NCBI GenBank assembly: GCA_963576725.1
Contig: OY755241.1
Location: forward strand, 3,848,062 to 3,912,061
Direction: 5' to 3'
DNA from: Azorinus chamasolen
Taxonomy: Eukaryota > Mollusca > Bivalvia > Cardiida > Solecurtidae
DNA: 64,000 nucleotides
Shown: piece by piece, positions 19,857 through 31,970 of the stretch
How the letters are laid out: each line of letters opens with the position of its first letter
Position numbering within the stretch: the stretch's first letter is position 1
The notes under the pieces: model-generated
Database searches by the model: none
Seen by the model: the letters and a program-made list of their open reading frames with translations, nothing else
What the model was told of the DNA's origin: nothing
Position numbers and translations under genes: made by a program

Positions 19857-20400
19857 GTGCATAATGTATACCACGTTTGCATGTCGTATTACGAGGGGCA
19901 GCTGAAATTCGATGCCAGCTTGGCGTACTGCGAAGAAATGTTTGAAGAATTGTGTGATATTCATGGGGAGAATGAAGTATCATATGCCACAGTCACAAGA
20001 TGGGTTAAGAAGTTTAAAAGCAGACGTGACTCTATTAATGGTGCACAGAACTATATAGGATACCAAACACTGTCGCCGCCCTTCAATTGCCAAGAAAGCA
20101 GTGTTTGTTATTTCTTTTATATCCATGGTCCATTTATGCAACTTGCTGTACCAACTAAAACGTCTATAGCTAGGTTATTCTATAAAGAGAAAGAGATGAA
20201 CAAATTTAAACAACAATGTTTAAAAAACAGCATCCTCACACCCGGTTAAGCACCTATCTCTATTGCATGACAATGCCCCTGCGCATAAGTCTGTTGTTGT
20301 GACCTCGTTGTTGAAGAAGGAAAGGATTCGCGATATTCCCCAGACCTAGCCCCATATGACTTTCTTTCTTAGACTGAAAAACAAAACCAATTAAGCAGAA
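19857..20400 (+). pseudogene. mariner-family transposase relic
   Basis: The frame contains YCEEMFEELCDIHGENEVSY and ATVTRWVKKFKSRRDSINGA, which fit the helix-turn-helix region of mariner transposases. After a gap of non-matching sequence, 20255-20345 reads LLHDNAPAHKSVVVTSLLKK and a PQT(stop)PHMTFF remnant. HDNAPAH is the hallmark around the second catalytic aspartate, and the remnant fits the SPDLAPxDFFLF box. Internal stops, missing middle blocks and the loss of the last catalytic region show it is dead. Terminal repeats were not identified. Confidence 0.75.
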
Positions 20401-20720
20401 GACAGGAAGAAAGTGGATTAAAGAAGATGACAAACAAGAAGGTCAGACATTAGCTAAAAGGGCATTTAACTCAGAATCCAACAACCATAATTATATCGGA
20501 CTTCTGTAAATAGTAAAGGAAGGGGAAAGGGGGCTCAGAATCCGACGACCTTATGTCGGACTTCTGTTGCAAAAAGACACCAGTTTGAACAAAGGCGTCT
20601 GGATTGACAGTGTGTCATTTGAAATCTCACATACCACAGTGAATCTGGATATGCAATGATCTGATGAAAATTAAATGTTCATGTTATTGCAGTAACAAAC
20701 ACTACTGTCATAATAATATT
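20401..20720. other. no gene seen
   Basis: No recognised repeat; two similar CAGAATCCRACRACC stretches lie about 65 bp apart (near 20470 and 20537). Confidence 0.35.
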
Positions 20721-20724
20721 ATAC

Positions 20725-20993
20725 TTTGACACTTGATTCGATTCCATGAATATTCACGAAAAAAATAAAGACATCATGAATATCAATTAGATTAAGTGTT
20801 ATGATGGCACATGGACATACGAAGTTTTAGTCATGCCAGAAAATGTATAACCATATCTATATTATAGCATATACAAACAAAAGCATAGTATTACCCTGAT
20901 CAGAAGGTTCCTACAGGAGCCGCCTGGTCTGGGTCTACTATGTTTGCAAAGGCATAGAAAGGCGTATTTAACTGTTTATGGAGTAGAGGGTTA
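20725..20993. mobile_element. family B MITE
   Basis: GATTCCATGAATATTCACGA ... palindrome with GGTTCCTACAGGAGCC near 20908 ... TTTATGGAGTAGAGGG, TTAA. Confidence 0.7.
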
Positions 20994-22433
20994 ACTGTTC
21001 CTGGTGAACCCGTCCTCGTATGTAACTATTACGAACCAACACAATAATACTTTTTAGTGTGTTGTGCAATATTTATTTTGCCAACATGACCTTTGGAAAA
21101 TAATTTGGGAAGCGAATAATGCATACCCTGATGCGACAACTCCCTCACGAACCCTGTCTGGGTCTGATGTGTTTGCGTCCATTTTACGAAAACCCTGGGA
21201 AAACATGGACTAACCCTTATCCCTTATATCGAGGCGTGGTCAGAAAGTTCCCTGTCCTATTTCACCTAGTTGGTAGTTTCGCAAACATTCAAATGAATTG
21301 GAAGAAATTAAATGTTGAAGCTCGGAGTTTAACCCCTTGACTGTGGGAAACGAATGGACCGCCGTTTGCAAACGGTAGAGACCCAGATCGGAGAGCTCTC
21401 TCATCATGGTCTGTAATATTTTATAGAAGCTCCTTTCACAGATTCTACACCTTCATAGGGAATGAACTGGACGTTTAAACTGTGATGAACTATTCCACTC
21501 AGTTATATCAGTGTTGAAAGAGTTAAACACGAATATGCTAAAAAGGGTTACCGTCTATTTAACTATTTACGCCATATACATGAATACTTGAATATTAATA
21601 TATTATTAATATAGGATAATTGTTATAATACTACATTGACACAGGAAGTTTTGGCCATGGCGAAACAGTATAATCATATTAATGAAAAAGTAGTAAAATC
21701 AAGCAGGCAAAATCACATACAAGACGCAACCACTACCAAAACACCGATAGATAACATATCACACACACAACTACACACCTAAACACACGCACATACACGA
21801 GATGAACACAGAAAACCTTAACAAACACACAAGTACTAGAGATAAATATTCCAAACAAATACAAAGACAAAAAAGGTAAGGTTGACAAAAACAGTACCGC
21901 CTTGGAACGGTCAGTGGCAAAATAACCACTTGGGGGGGGGGGGGGGTGGTTAAACCGGTTTACGGACGTCCTAACCTCACACTTATCTCAAAGTCACCCT
22001 AGCTTAACAATCAAAGCGTTTCAGACGCTGAAGTATTCTTCGCATGGGAACAATGTTTTGAAAATCAAATTCTGATAGTTGGTATACAATAGCGGGTCTA
22101 CAAAGGAAAGGAAAGGATTAGATCTAACACTCTTTCTAGTGAGTGATGCAGTTGCAGCTGACATTTCGGCCGTTTCCCACTATGCTTATCAAACTGACCA
22201 TTCGGAGTTACTTTCGAAGGTGTGATTACCTAATCGTTTGCATAAAGTCACCCGACGCACACTTCTTTATTCATTGAGTATCCTCTGGCAGAATAATTTC
22301 ATCATATTATGGTCACGTGATTTCACATTGAGCTTAATACTTGTGGACTTTCTTACACATACTAAGCCAAACTAACGCTACGAAGTATTTTCATGTCAAA
22401 AATAGTATACCTTGATTGTTTCCGGATGTCATG
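20994..22433. other. no gene seen; B scraps and simple repeats
   Basis: B palindrome scraps lie at about 21365-21420 and a B left arm at 21560-21680. An A/C-rich stretch with CACACA runs from 21700 to 21890, and poly-G is at 21935-21948. No exon was supported. Confidence 0.4.
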
Positions 22434-24560
22434 TTAATAAACGCCTTTTGAATCCATCGAATGCACGTCAATAATTTGTACTAGATTGCCATGCGGATTG
22501 GCGGTTCGGTTGTCAGGTCGGCGAAAATAGCATGTAGCCGACGCGAGAATACACCTATAACTTTGTATTCTTTTGCCTAGGCAAAGAATAAAAAACGTGT
22601 AAATAAAGGTATCCCCGCCGGACTTTCCCACAACATAGAAGCCGGTAAACACATGACAATATGTAAAACATAGCATAACAACTGTGAAAATCCGTCAAAT
22701 ATGTACTCAATGAATTTGCTGTCATCGCGCAAGCAAAGAGGGAAGCGTAGCTACCGACTGTAAAGGGGTCAATAACCAAACATGCAGTGCGTTGCAATAT
22801 AATGGGGTCATAGCCTTTTCTTCTTAAAGGTTTTAATGCGTTTTATAAACAAATCATGAAAATGGATATGACCCCGAATTTCCCAAGTTTGTAGATAACA
22901 TCCCCATAAAATTCTTGGTGAGAAATACATTGCTGCAGTAACGTCCATAGATTGCAATTATATTTACTAATGAGAGGTAAATTTCGATAATAATATTTAG
23001 AAAACGTTTTCCGAAGTTTGTGATATCTGTAACCTTGCTTAAGAAGTTTATCAGTTATAACGACTGTTAAAATCTTCTAGCAAAGAACAGGCTCGGGCAA
23101 ACCGAAAAAGTTGAGAAATATAAACCCAATAGGATGTAGAACGGGACACATATCCATCTAGAAAAGGATAATTCACAATTTTAAGATTAAAATCTAATAT
23201 TCCCTTTTATCGTATATTTTGGACGAAACTTTATCATTCGTGATGGAAAGATTCAAATCTAAAAAGGAAGCCATAATGTCAGATTGATTCGCATTGTTTA
23301 AAGAGACAGTACTTTTGGGTAAATTGAAGAAATCATAGTTTCAAAATAAGTATTATCCAAATTCAAAATATTGTCTAAATACCTTTTTTGTAAAAGCATT
23401 AACAATATCGGCCTGTGTATCAGGTTTTAAGCTTAGCATAAAAGCCCTCTCATAGCAATACAAAAACAAATCTGCAACAAGAGGGGCACAATTTGTACCC
23501 ATGGGTATACCAACAACTTGACTATATATGGTATCCCCACAACGCACAAATATATTATCTAAAAGAAATGTACGAGATCTACGAACATCAAGGCAATTCC
23601 ATATTGTGTAATGTTCAACTTCGGAATTCGAAAAGAATGAACGCTGAACATTACAAGCAAGGAACATTTTATTTTCTCTGGCAAAGGTTTTTTCTATTAA
23701 TTTAATCAGTGTATCCTTTATAAGATGGTGATGTAGAGTAGTATAGAGTGTAGAGAACTCAATGAAGAAATGTTATACTGTTCTTTTTCAGGTTTATTTA
23801 AAACATCATTTGATTTTTTATGGACCAAAAACACTAATACCAGAATTTTCATATATTTTATCACATGTTCTTTGATCGTAGTAAGACAGGACGTCAAACG
23901 TTTATAGAGATTTTAGTAGTAGTACAACAACTAGACTTGGCAATAAAATGAGCCTTATAAGGGTTTTTATGTAGTTTCGGAATCCAGTACAAAGTAGAAA
24001 GTTTATGTTGTTTTATGTTAGGACAAGACTTAAAAGTATTGCACATTTTAACATATTCCGAGACTATATCTTTTTCAGGTGTTAACTGTAATATAAGTTT
24101 GTGAACCAGTTAGCTCCTTCTTTAAAACATCAACATAATACAATCTTCAAATAATAATTACATTATTTGATGCCGTGTCAGCAGGAAATTAGAAATGTTT
24201 TTCTTCAAATAGCGAAATGTAACTCTAGGTCGAGGTGGTAAAAGCTTGTAATTTGATTTGTAAAAAGCAATACGCGTATCAATAATATCAAAAATACATT
24301 TCTTCCAATCCGAAAGGGTATTAACATCGGCATGTTCTCGTCAACACCATTTGATGCAGAATTCTTGAATAGCTTCCGCAATATGAGTTCGACAAGCGTC
24401 AAAATCAATAAGGGAAGGTAATTATATTTAGGTCCGTTAGTTAGGAGGGTCCTGGGACGTTTATCTTTAATGATATCAAAATCACCAGTAATGGCACGAC
24501 CAACTGGTTTATAGCAAAGGCTTGAAATGCTACAATCTCAAGAAATAGGGGTATTGACAT
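22434..24560 (-). pseudogene. reverse-transcriptase retroelement relic (IPMGTNCAP type)
   Basis: The best frame is 23667-23353: LACNVQRSFFSNSEVEHYTI, TFLLDNIFVRCGDTIYSQVV then GIPMGTNCAPLVADLFLYCY. GxPMGTNCAP is the RT palm motif seen in a large invertebrate retroelement group. Just downstream a shifted frame reads KRYLDNILNLDNTYFE, where the catalytic YLDD has become YLDN. Further on, AFLDLNLSI, KIYDKR, LLKQGYRYHKLRKTFSKYY and FYGDVIYKL are recoverable, and a C-terminal tail runs to about 22434. Upstream, FSTLYTTLPH-like sequence is readable. Many frameshifts and stops. Penelope-like versus another RT lineage cannot be settled by eye. Confidence 0.75.
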
Positions 24561-24722
24561 CAATATTTAAGTCAAGAGACAATTTTATTGTAGTTAAAAA
24601 TAACATGTCAGATCATAAACAAACAGTACAGACCCTGACTCCAACAGGAGGTGTACATGCTCTAACAAAGTCCACATCATGCAAATGTGTCCTTGCTCCT
24701 TTCTAATGGCCAGGGTATCTTG

Positions 24723-25190
24723 CTGGGTAGGGACAGTTGTGTTCTTTGTCACCTCACCTCTGTTTTTGTATGTCCGGGCCTATGTCCGTTTAGACACAGT
24801 GTTATTACCTTGTCAGTTTATGAATGGCTGGGTAGGGCCGGTTGCGCCCATAGTAACCTCAGCTCTGCCATTATGTGCCCGGGACTTTGTCCGTCTAGAC
24901 ACAGTGCTGGGTAGGGACAGTTGCGTCCATGGTAACCTCAGCTCTGTCTTTCTGTGTCCGGGACTTCGCCCGTCTAGACACAGTGCTGGGTAGGGACAGT
25001 TGCGTCCATAGTAACCTCAGCTCCGCCTTTCTGTGTCCGGGATTTCGCCCGTCTAGACACAGTGCTGGGTAGGGACAGTTGCGTCCATAGTAACCTCAGC
25101 TCTGCCTTTCTGTGTCCGGGATTTCGCCCGTCTAGACACAGTGCTGGGTAGGGACAGTTGCGTCCTTGGTAACCTCAGCTCTCTGCCTTT
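24723..25190. repeat. 79-bp tandem repeat, about 6 units
   Basis: Units begin CTGGGTAGGGACAGTTGCGT at 24723, 24828, 24907, 24986, 25065 and 25144. Spacing is 79 bp except for the first, which carries a 26-bp insertion. Frames across it are artefacts. Confidence 0.95.
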
Positions 25191-25434
25191 CACATTTTCC
25201 GCATTGGAATGTCAGCAGCATGCTAATTTGAGTAGGTGCTAGTTTGAGTCCCTATGGGTGACATGTGTGCGCAGATAAGCCTATCTCAGATTACGTCATC
25301 AAATGGCTTTGTGCTGAAGGAGAACAAGAGTAGGGCATCGCATTCGGTTTTCCTTGTATCCTCTCCCCTCTCTCTTGGTCGTCCAGTTAGCCCATAGTGA
25401 GCATGAACGGACGTAAATCAACACAAAAAATATC

Positions 25435-25915
25435 CATCTGCTATCTCCCCTTACTTTATGAATTTGCGTGAATATTTGCTTGTCCGCTCTCTAACCCAAG
25501 CAAATGAAATTTAATCCTTTTCAAACTTTGTCAGCAAGTATATTACATATCTCAATCAAGTTCGATAACCAGTAAGATTGCCACAGACACTCCAGAATTA
25601 TCCCCCTTACTTTATGAATTTCCATGGATTTTTGCTTGTACGTACGCTCTCTTACTCAAACACATGTAACCCAATCCTTTTCAAATTTTGTCAGCATGAA
25701 TATTACCATAATGTCTCAGTCATGTTCGATAGCCAGCAAGATTGTCTCTGGCACGCAATAATTATTTCCCCTTAATTTATTAATTTCGGGGAACTTTTGC
25801 TCAAACAATCGTAATCCAATATTTTTCGAATGTATATTACCACAATGTCTCAGTCAAGTTCGATAAATAGCAAGATTGTCCTTGACACTCTACAATTATC
25901 TCCCCTTACTTTATG
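25435..25915. repeat. about 155-bp tandem repeat, 3 units
   Basis: TATCTCCCCTTACTTTATGA recurs at about 25443, 25600, 25762 and 25897, each followed by GCTCTCT..., TTTTCAAATTTTGTCAGCA and CTCAGTCAAGTTCGATA. Confidence 0.85.
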
Positions 25916-25967
25916 TCACCTGATATGGAGTAATGGCCTTCAAAGTCCAGACATTTGACGGGCTTAC

Positions 25968-26285
25968 AGGCGCGGATTTAGAGGGGAAGGGGTGGAGCCG
26001 GCATACGCCCCCTCAAAAGGGGATGGAGCCGGCGTACGCCCCCTCAAAATTGCCCAAACAAACGTTTTTAGTAATATTTTAGGTATAGATCTACTAAAAA
26101 TCAATAAAACAATGATTTAATCTGAGGTTTTTTTTATCTCCCTCACCCAATTACGCTCTGTTTCAACATCTATTACAAAGTTTTTAACACACTATTTAGT
26201 TATGTCATCAAACATAAAAATCTACACCCCCTCCAAAAAAGAATTTCTACGTCCCCCTTAATCTGAAATCCTGGATCCTCACCTG
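25968..26285. mobile_element. hAT-like short element
   Basis: CAGGCGCGGATTTAGAGGG at the left is mirrored by CCCCTTAATCTGAAATCCTG at the right. An inner 25-bp direct duplication (AGCCGGCRTACGCCCCCTCA) is present. No coding capacity. Confidence 0.5.
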
Positions 26286-26376
26286 GCTTATATTGTGACA
26301 AGTTGGCACTCTTGTTAGAATTTTGGATATGTCATGATACTCAACTGTAGAAGTTTAATAAGAATGTTTGATAATA

Positions 26377-26579
26377 CAGTAAAACCTCGATTATTCGAAC
26401 ACTAAAATACGTATTATTATCGATCTTTAAGACAGGTGGCAGCTTAATGCATGGTAAAAGTCACGCAGAAAGCTCCTCTAGGAGCTTTCTGCATGACTTT
26501 CATCATGCATTAAGCAGCCACCTGACTAAAAGGGTCTAAATTCGTTTATAACGAAATTCGAATAATCGAGATTTTACTG
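26377..26579. mobile_element. family E MITE, TIR variant 2
   Basis: TA, CAGTAAAACCTCGATTATTC ... GAATAATCGAGATTTTACTG, TA; E core palindrome with AGCTCCTCTAGGAGCT tip. Confidence 0.9.
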
Positions 26580-26582
26580 TAT

Positions 26583-27430
26583 GTGATATAACTAACTATT
26601 CACAAGGGAAAACACTTCAATTCAGGGAATTATGATTTTAGCAGTGACTACACTTTGGCATGAAAATAGAAATAAATGGGATTTTTTAAGGTTATCAGCT
26701 AAAGTTTTAAATGCACGAAAGATAAAAAACTTTGAGATTTTCAATATAAATATCTAATGCATATTTTCCTACTGTAATGCTAACTAGCAAACTAAAATGT
26801 ATGCGATGTTTGCAATATGAGTATAAGTGTTAAACATTTTGTTTTGGGATTGCGCTTATACACAACAATTTTGGAATCAGCTAGCTAAGTTTACCACAGA
26901 ACATAATCTTACAATAAACTTAACTTTTAAAACAATATATCTGGGAATAACCATAAAATGCTTAATGAAAAAACTAAAACATCAAATTATACTTTTTGCC
27001 AAATACTATGTATACACATGCAAACTGCCCTAGACCATGACAAATTGGAAATTCATAACTTAAAATGGCAACACTTTTCAAATTATACACATGTATAAAT
27101 TTGAAACAAAACGCAAACTTCTCATCTCCTAACTTATCTTTCACACTCTTTATTCTCCCTCTTCACTCATATTATATTTTCCAAGTGTCTGAACCACAAT
27201 AAGAAAGTAAATATTATATGAAAATATGAAAAATATAGATACAAAATACCTCTGTGGTGGATACGTAAATTATAGAACATATATATGTTAATATATACAT
27301 GAATATAATATGTATTTTGTAAGCATGTACTTGGTAAAATAAAAAATGCTTGATAATCTGTGATATATTCACAAGGGAAAAACACTTCAATTCAAGGAAC
27401 TATGCTTTAAGCAGTGACTACATTTTGGCA
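26583..27430 (+). mobile_element. 5'-truncated LINE fragment between about 70-bp direct repeats
   Basis: TGTGATATA..TTCACAAGGGAAAACACTTC..TTTGGCA occurs at 26583-26660 and again at 27359-27430. Between them the plus strand encodes NILFWDCAYTQQFWNQLAKF, TIYLGIT and QIILFAKYYVYTCKLP, the C-terminal tail of L1/Tx1-type LINEs. An A-rich 3' end (AAAATAAAAAATG) lies just before the second repeat. The repeats look like a long target-site duplication. Confidence 0.6.
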
Positions 27431-28548
27431 ATTTTCAGAACGGCGCAGTGAAAAACTAACTCTAACCAACACTTCGACATGGTTATGATTATGCTGCCAT
27501 GCTAAGATCGCGCATGCGCGAGTCGATTCTTTCCATGTTCTTAAAATAGCGACTAGGGGAAGACCGAAGCGTAACTTTCAGCATCCGAAGCTAGAAAACA
27601 AAAGAAAGTGAGCTATCTGCGTGGCAAGTGAGCTATCTGCGTGGCAAGTGAGCTATCTGCGAGCTATCTGCGTGGCCTGAAAGTAATCCAGATATCTGCT
27701 GAAACGTTTTCAGAAGGAAGGGGAAACGTTAAGAAGGAAGAAATGGTGTCTTCTCAGTGGTCTGGTGGTTTTTCAATTTGTGGAGTGCCGGTGACGTTGA
27801 GTAATTAGACATTCTATTTATATATAGTACAAGATTTGTTAAGTACTTTCTGTTTCGCACCCCCCGCACCCCCCCCCCCCCAATTTTTTTTTTAAATAAA
27901 ATAAAATAAAATAAAAATAAAAAAAAATAAAAAAAAAATCCTCATATTTTTTACATTTTTGTCTCGTGTTTTCAAACACTTGGAATGAGTGAGTATCTAC
28001 AGTTCTTTTTACAATGCCATGTTTTCCTGCCAAAGTTCAGATAATAAAGATACAACGATGAATAATCTACAGGTAGCGACCTTCAAAATAAATATTAACG
28101 GAGTATCCGCATTCTTTTCTTGTAATTGTTTTATAACATCATGAAAATTTATAGAGATAACTTTCACACAGCAGCAATGATTTTTAAATTTAAACCTTAG
28201 TAAAAGGTTCGGATATATACTGATCCTGTTGTTTATATTTTGTCTACATATTGTTTTTTACTACAATATACTCATATACACAATGATATTTACAATCACA
28301 CTGTTGAAGTTCCAGTTATATCATCACCAGTTATTATTAACAATTGTTAATTCGTCACTACCATAACGATTTCGTTTCTCTAAATTCTTTAATTTCCAAT
28401 TTAATACAATTTCGCTTTGAAACCATCATCAGTACCTCAGTGCTCTTATTATGTATCCTGCATATAGGTCAAGGTCAAATTGTTCGAGCTTGATGAAATG
28501 TCCTCCTGTGATCCGTTCGCATATTCGGCGTTTTAACTGATGCATACC
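27431..28548. other. no gene seen; short tandem and low-complexity DNA
   Basis: AAGTGAGCTATCTGCGTGGC is repeated about three times at 27606-27680. A C-rich tract and an A/T tract lie at 27857-27940. No exon recognised. Confidence 0.5.
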
Positions 28549-30397
28549 CATATAAGAAACGATGAGTGTATAAATATTAATTAAACCGTTACTCCATGAA
28601 AATTCATTGAAGAAATAACGACGCCATGAATATTAATTAGAATCATTTTTATAATCATGGAACAGGAACAGAGGAAAAGTTTAGCCATTGCAGAAACTGT
28701 AGATTCAGACTATTATAATTTCATAAACAAACAGAGCAGATTCCTATAGGAGCCATCTGATCTGGGTCTACTCTATTTGCACATGCATGCAAAAGCGTTT
28801 CAATGGGGGAATATTAAGTGATTTTTAAAATGGTATTATGAACACCAACATTTTGACCGTATCAAAAATTGTAGAATCAACTCTATATTATTTCATTCGC
28901 GAATCGGACCTTCATCAGACAGTTCCTACACGAACCGTCTGATCTTGGTCTACTCTGTTTACTAGTCGCAAAAAGTCTTCTTAATCTGATAATGCTTGAA
29001 CATAATATATGATAGTTGTTGGCAAGCTCATACAATCACCCAATGCAACTGTATAACAACTGGAAGAAACTCCTCTGATTATAGAGATGAATGCTCATGT
29101 GAGGAATGATGACGTCATGTATGTCTAGTGGCTGAGTTTTCATAAATGTTCATGAGCCGTCTGATCTGGTGAACTGTTTGCTAATACGTCAAAAGACACG
29201 CTATAAAGTCTTTATCAGGTAACAGTTTATCCCCTTTTCCGCTATCCGCGACCTGACTTGCAAACAGCTTGGACCCAGATGAGACGCCGAGTAACTCGGC
29301 GTCTCATCAGGATCCAAGCTGCTTGACACCCATCCAATACTTTCTAAAAGGATTGATCCTATCGGAAGCTGTCAAAACTGTACCAAATTTGAGCAGACCT
29401 TATTTTTGTCACTGCGGGTTAAGGGGTTAAGTTAATCACGCACGTGCTGATCAGCGCTTTTAAACCACCCTAACCGCTCCTACTTCATCTCCGGGTCACG
29501 TGATCTGCGGTAAGTGCAGGTTATGAAATGGCAGCGTTAACAAGATATTAGCATTTTAGAGACCATTAAAGAAGATATAATGTTTCCAGATGAAACACAC
29601 AATATTAATAGTTGGAGTTTACGACAATGAATAATAGCGGACGACAATCAACAGAGGAGTTAAATAGCTGCACCGAAATTAACAGTTTCGGATGCAATTA
29701 AGACATTTCAAAGTAATTTTTAATTAAATAAAAGTGTGCAATGCAAAGCAATAAAACGCAACAAAACAATTTATCCCTTTAGTCCACAGAGATGCTTTTT
29801 GAGGTCTTTCGCAAACAGTGTAGATCCAGATCCAATTGCTCATGTGATAGTTGTACGATCAGGGTCTCCTGTGTTTATTTCTGGTATTACATTGATATGG
29901 TTCTAGAGTTTTTTCCAAAGCCTCAAAGTCCTGTTTACATTACAAAAACCACAATTGATTAATATTCATGATGTGCCATCGCGTTGACTACTTGATTGAA
30001 CTACACTAAAGAACAAACGGCTCATAAATAATTCGATGCCTGCATTCGGATGTATTTCTTTGATGTCAATATAGAAAACAAAAGGTTTGATAATAAAAGT
30101 ATTAACCCTTTCTCGTCAATCGCGACCCCACCTGTATTTAAAAACTGGTTAGATTCAGTTGAAACGCCGAGTAACTCGGCGTCTCACCAGGCCCCAAGAT
30201 GTTTGACACCCGGTCAACGGTTTCTAAAAAGCTTGGTCAAATCGGACGAAGTAAAAGTAACCCCAGATTCAAATTTGAGTAGACATTGTTTTTTATAAGG
30301 GGAAAAATATCGAATGGTAGTTTAGATATGTGAAAGTACATTTAGCACGTGCCATTGCCTGTGTCACCTGACATACTCTTGAGAAAGTTTCGTCTGC
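28549..30397. repeat. right arm of the inverted duplication
   Basis: The reverse complement aligns with 15832-17965 throughout, including ATCATATATTATGTTCAAGC, TTGGGTGATTGTATGAGCTT and the G palindromes at 29270-29330 and 30140-30205. It lacks E1 and the LINE tail. The G copy at about 30102 retains TTAA CCCTTTCTCGTC. Confidence 0.8.
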
Positions 30398-30677
30398 AAA
30401 TCGAGGACTGGGTGAACGACCGAGGCGTGTTCTTTATACCTAGCAACGAGACAGACATTAAATGTAGGAATAATAATGGTAATAGTAATAAAGACTTTAT
30501 TTAATTAGGGAACATAATTGGTAATAACCAATCTTCCACGAGGCCCTGAAAACATATTTATAATGAACAGTTTCAGTTTTATTGGCAAATCAGCAATACA
30601 TATTGCCTTTGACCATTTACAACAATACATGCGAAATATGGCATATGCAAAGACTATTTACAAAATAACAAATAACT

Positions 30678-31970
30678 AGAGGTTTTTGTCACAAAAACGG
30701 ATGTCTCCCCTCTAATAAAAGCAATATGTAAATAGAAATCACTAAAAATGTTATGGACTTGATGAATGATATTTCCCCTCATTATGCGCTTTCCACACCA
30801 CATTTTTCAAGAAGAAAATGATAACAGCTAATAACTCCAAAAATATTGATACCAGAGTAATGTTATGGCCCTTGTGCATGACACTTACTTTCATCATGCT
30901 CTTTCCGTAAATGAAATGTCATTCCAATAGCATCAGTCGAACAGGAGTTATTGATCGGACAAAAAATGTAACAAAGGGCAATAACTCCAAAAGTATTGAA
31001 GCCAGAGTTATGGCCCTTGTTCATGACACTTTCTCTCACCATGCTCTTTCCATGAATGAAGTTTCAATACAATGGCAAGAGCCATGTAGGAGTTATCGTC
31101 CGGACAAGAAAGCGTTAAACAAATGTACAAGGGGCAATAACTCTCAATTTATTGAAGCCAGTGTTAAGGACCCTATGCATGACACTTTCTCTTATCATGA
31201 TCTTTCCATGTATGAAGTTTCACTCCAATGGCATGAGCCATATAGGAGTTATCATCCTGACAAAAAAATGTGATTTTTTACAAAGGGCAATAACTCATAT
31301 ATTAGTGAGGCCAGAGTTATGGACCTTGAGCATGACACTTTCTCTTATCATGATCTTTCCATGTATGAAGTTTCAATCCAATGGCATGAGCCATATAGGA
31401 GTTATCGTCCAGACAAAAAATTGTGAATTTTTTTTACAAGGGCAATAACTCCATTATTAGTGAAGTCAGAGTTATGGACCTTGTGTATGACACTTCCTCT
31501 CGTCATGATCTTTCCATATATGAAGTTTCAATCCAATGGCATGAGCCATATAGGAGTTATCGTCCGGAAAAAAAGTGTGCATTTTTTTTTACAAGGGGCA
31601 ATAACTCCTATATTAGTGAAGCCAGAGTTATGGACCTTGTGCATGATACTTCCTCTCATTATGCTCTTTCTATATATGAAGTTTCAATCAACTGGCATCA
31701 GGCATATTGAAGTTATCGTCCGGACAAAAAAGTGTTTATTTTTTTACAAGGGGCAATAACTCCTATATTAGTGAAGCCAGAGTTATGGACCTTGTGCATG
31801 ACACTTCCTCTCATTATGCTCTTTCCATAAATGAAGTTTCAATCAACTGGCATCAGGCATATTGAAGTTATCGTCCGGACCAAAAGTGTGACGGACAGAC
31901 GGACAGACAGACAGACAGACAACTCTCACGAAAACAATATGTCTCCCCCATATAAATATGGGGGGAGACA
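30678..31970. repeat. about 145-150 bp tandem repeat, about 7 units, with (ACAG)n
   Basis: Units carry GGGCAATAACTCC, GAAGCCAGAGTTATGGACCT, GAAGTTTCAATC, GGAGTTATCGTCCGGAC. The block ends with GACGGACAGACGGACAGACA and GTCTCCCCCATATAAATATG GGGGGAGAC. The open frames at 30911-31759 arise because the unit is close to a multiple of three; none is a gene. It interrupts the LINE 3' region. Confidence 0.85.

Noticed and set aside
24679..24993. 104-codon and 75-codon ORFs with CPGLCPSRHSAG-like repeats
   Set aside because: Translation of the 79-bp tandem repeat.
30911..31759. Overlapping ORFs of 95-120 codons on the plus strand
   Set aside because: They lie wholly in a tandem repeat whose unit is near a multiple of three. 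The same peptide (SFPCMKFxSNGMSHIGVI-like) recurs in shifted frames.
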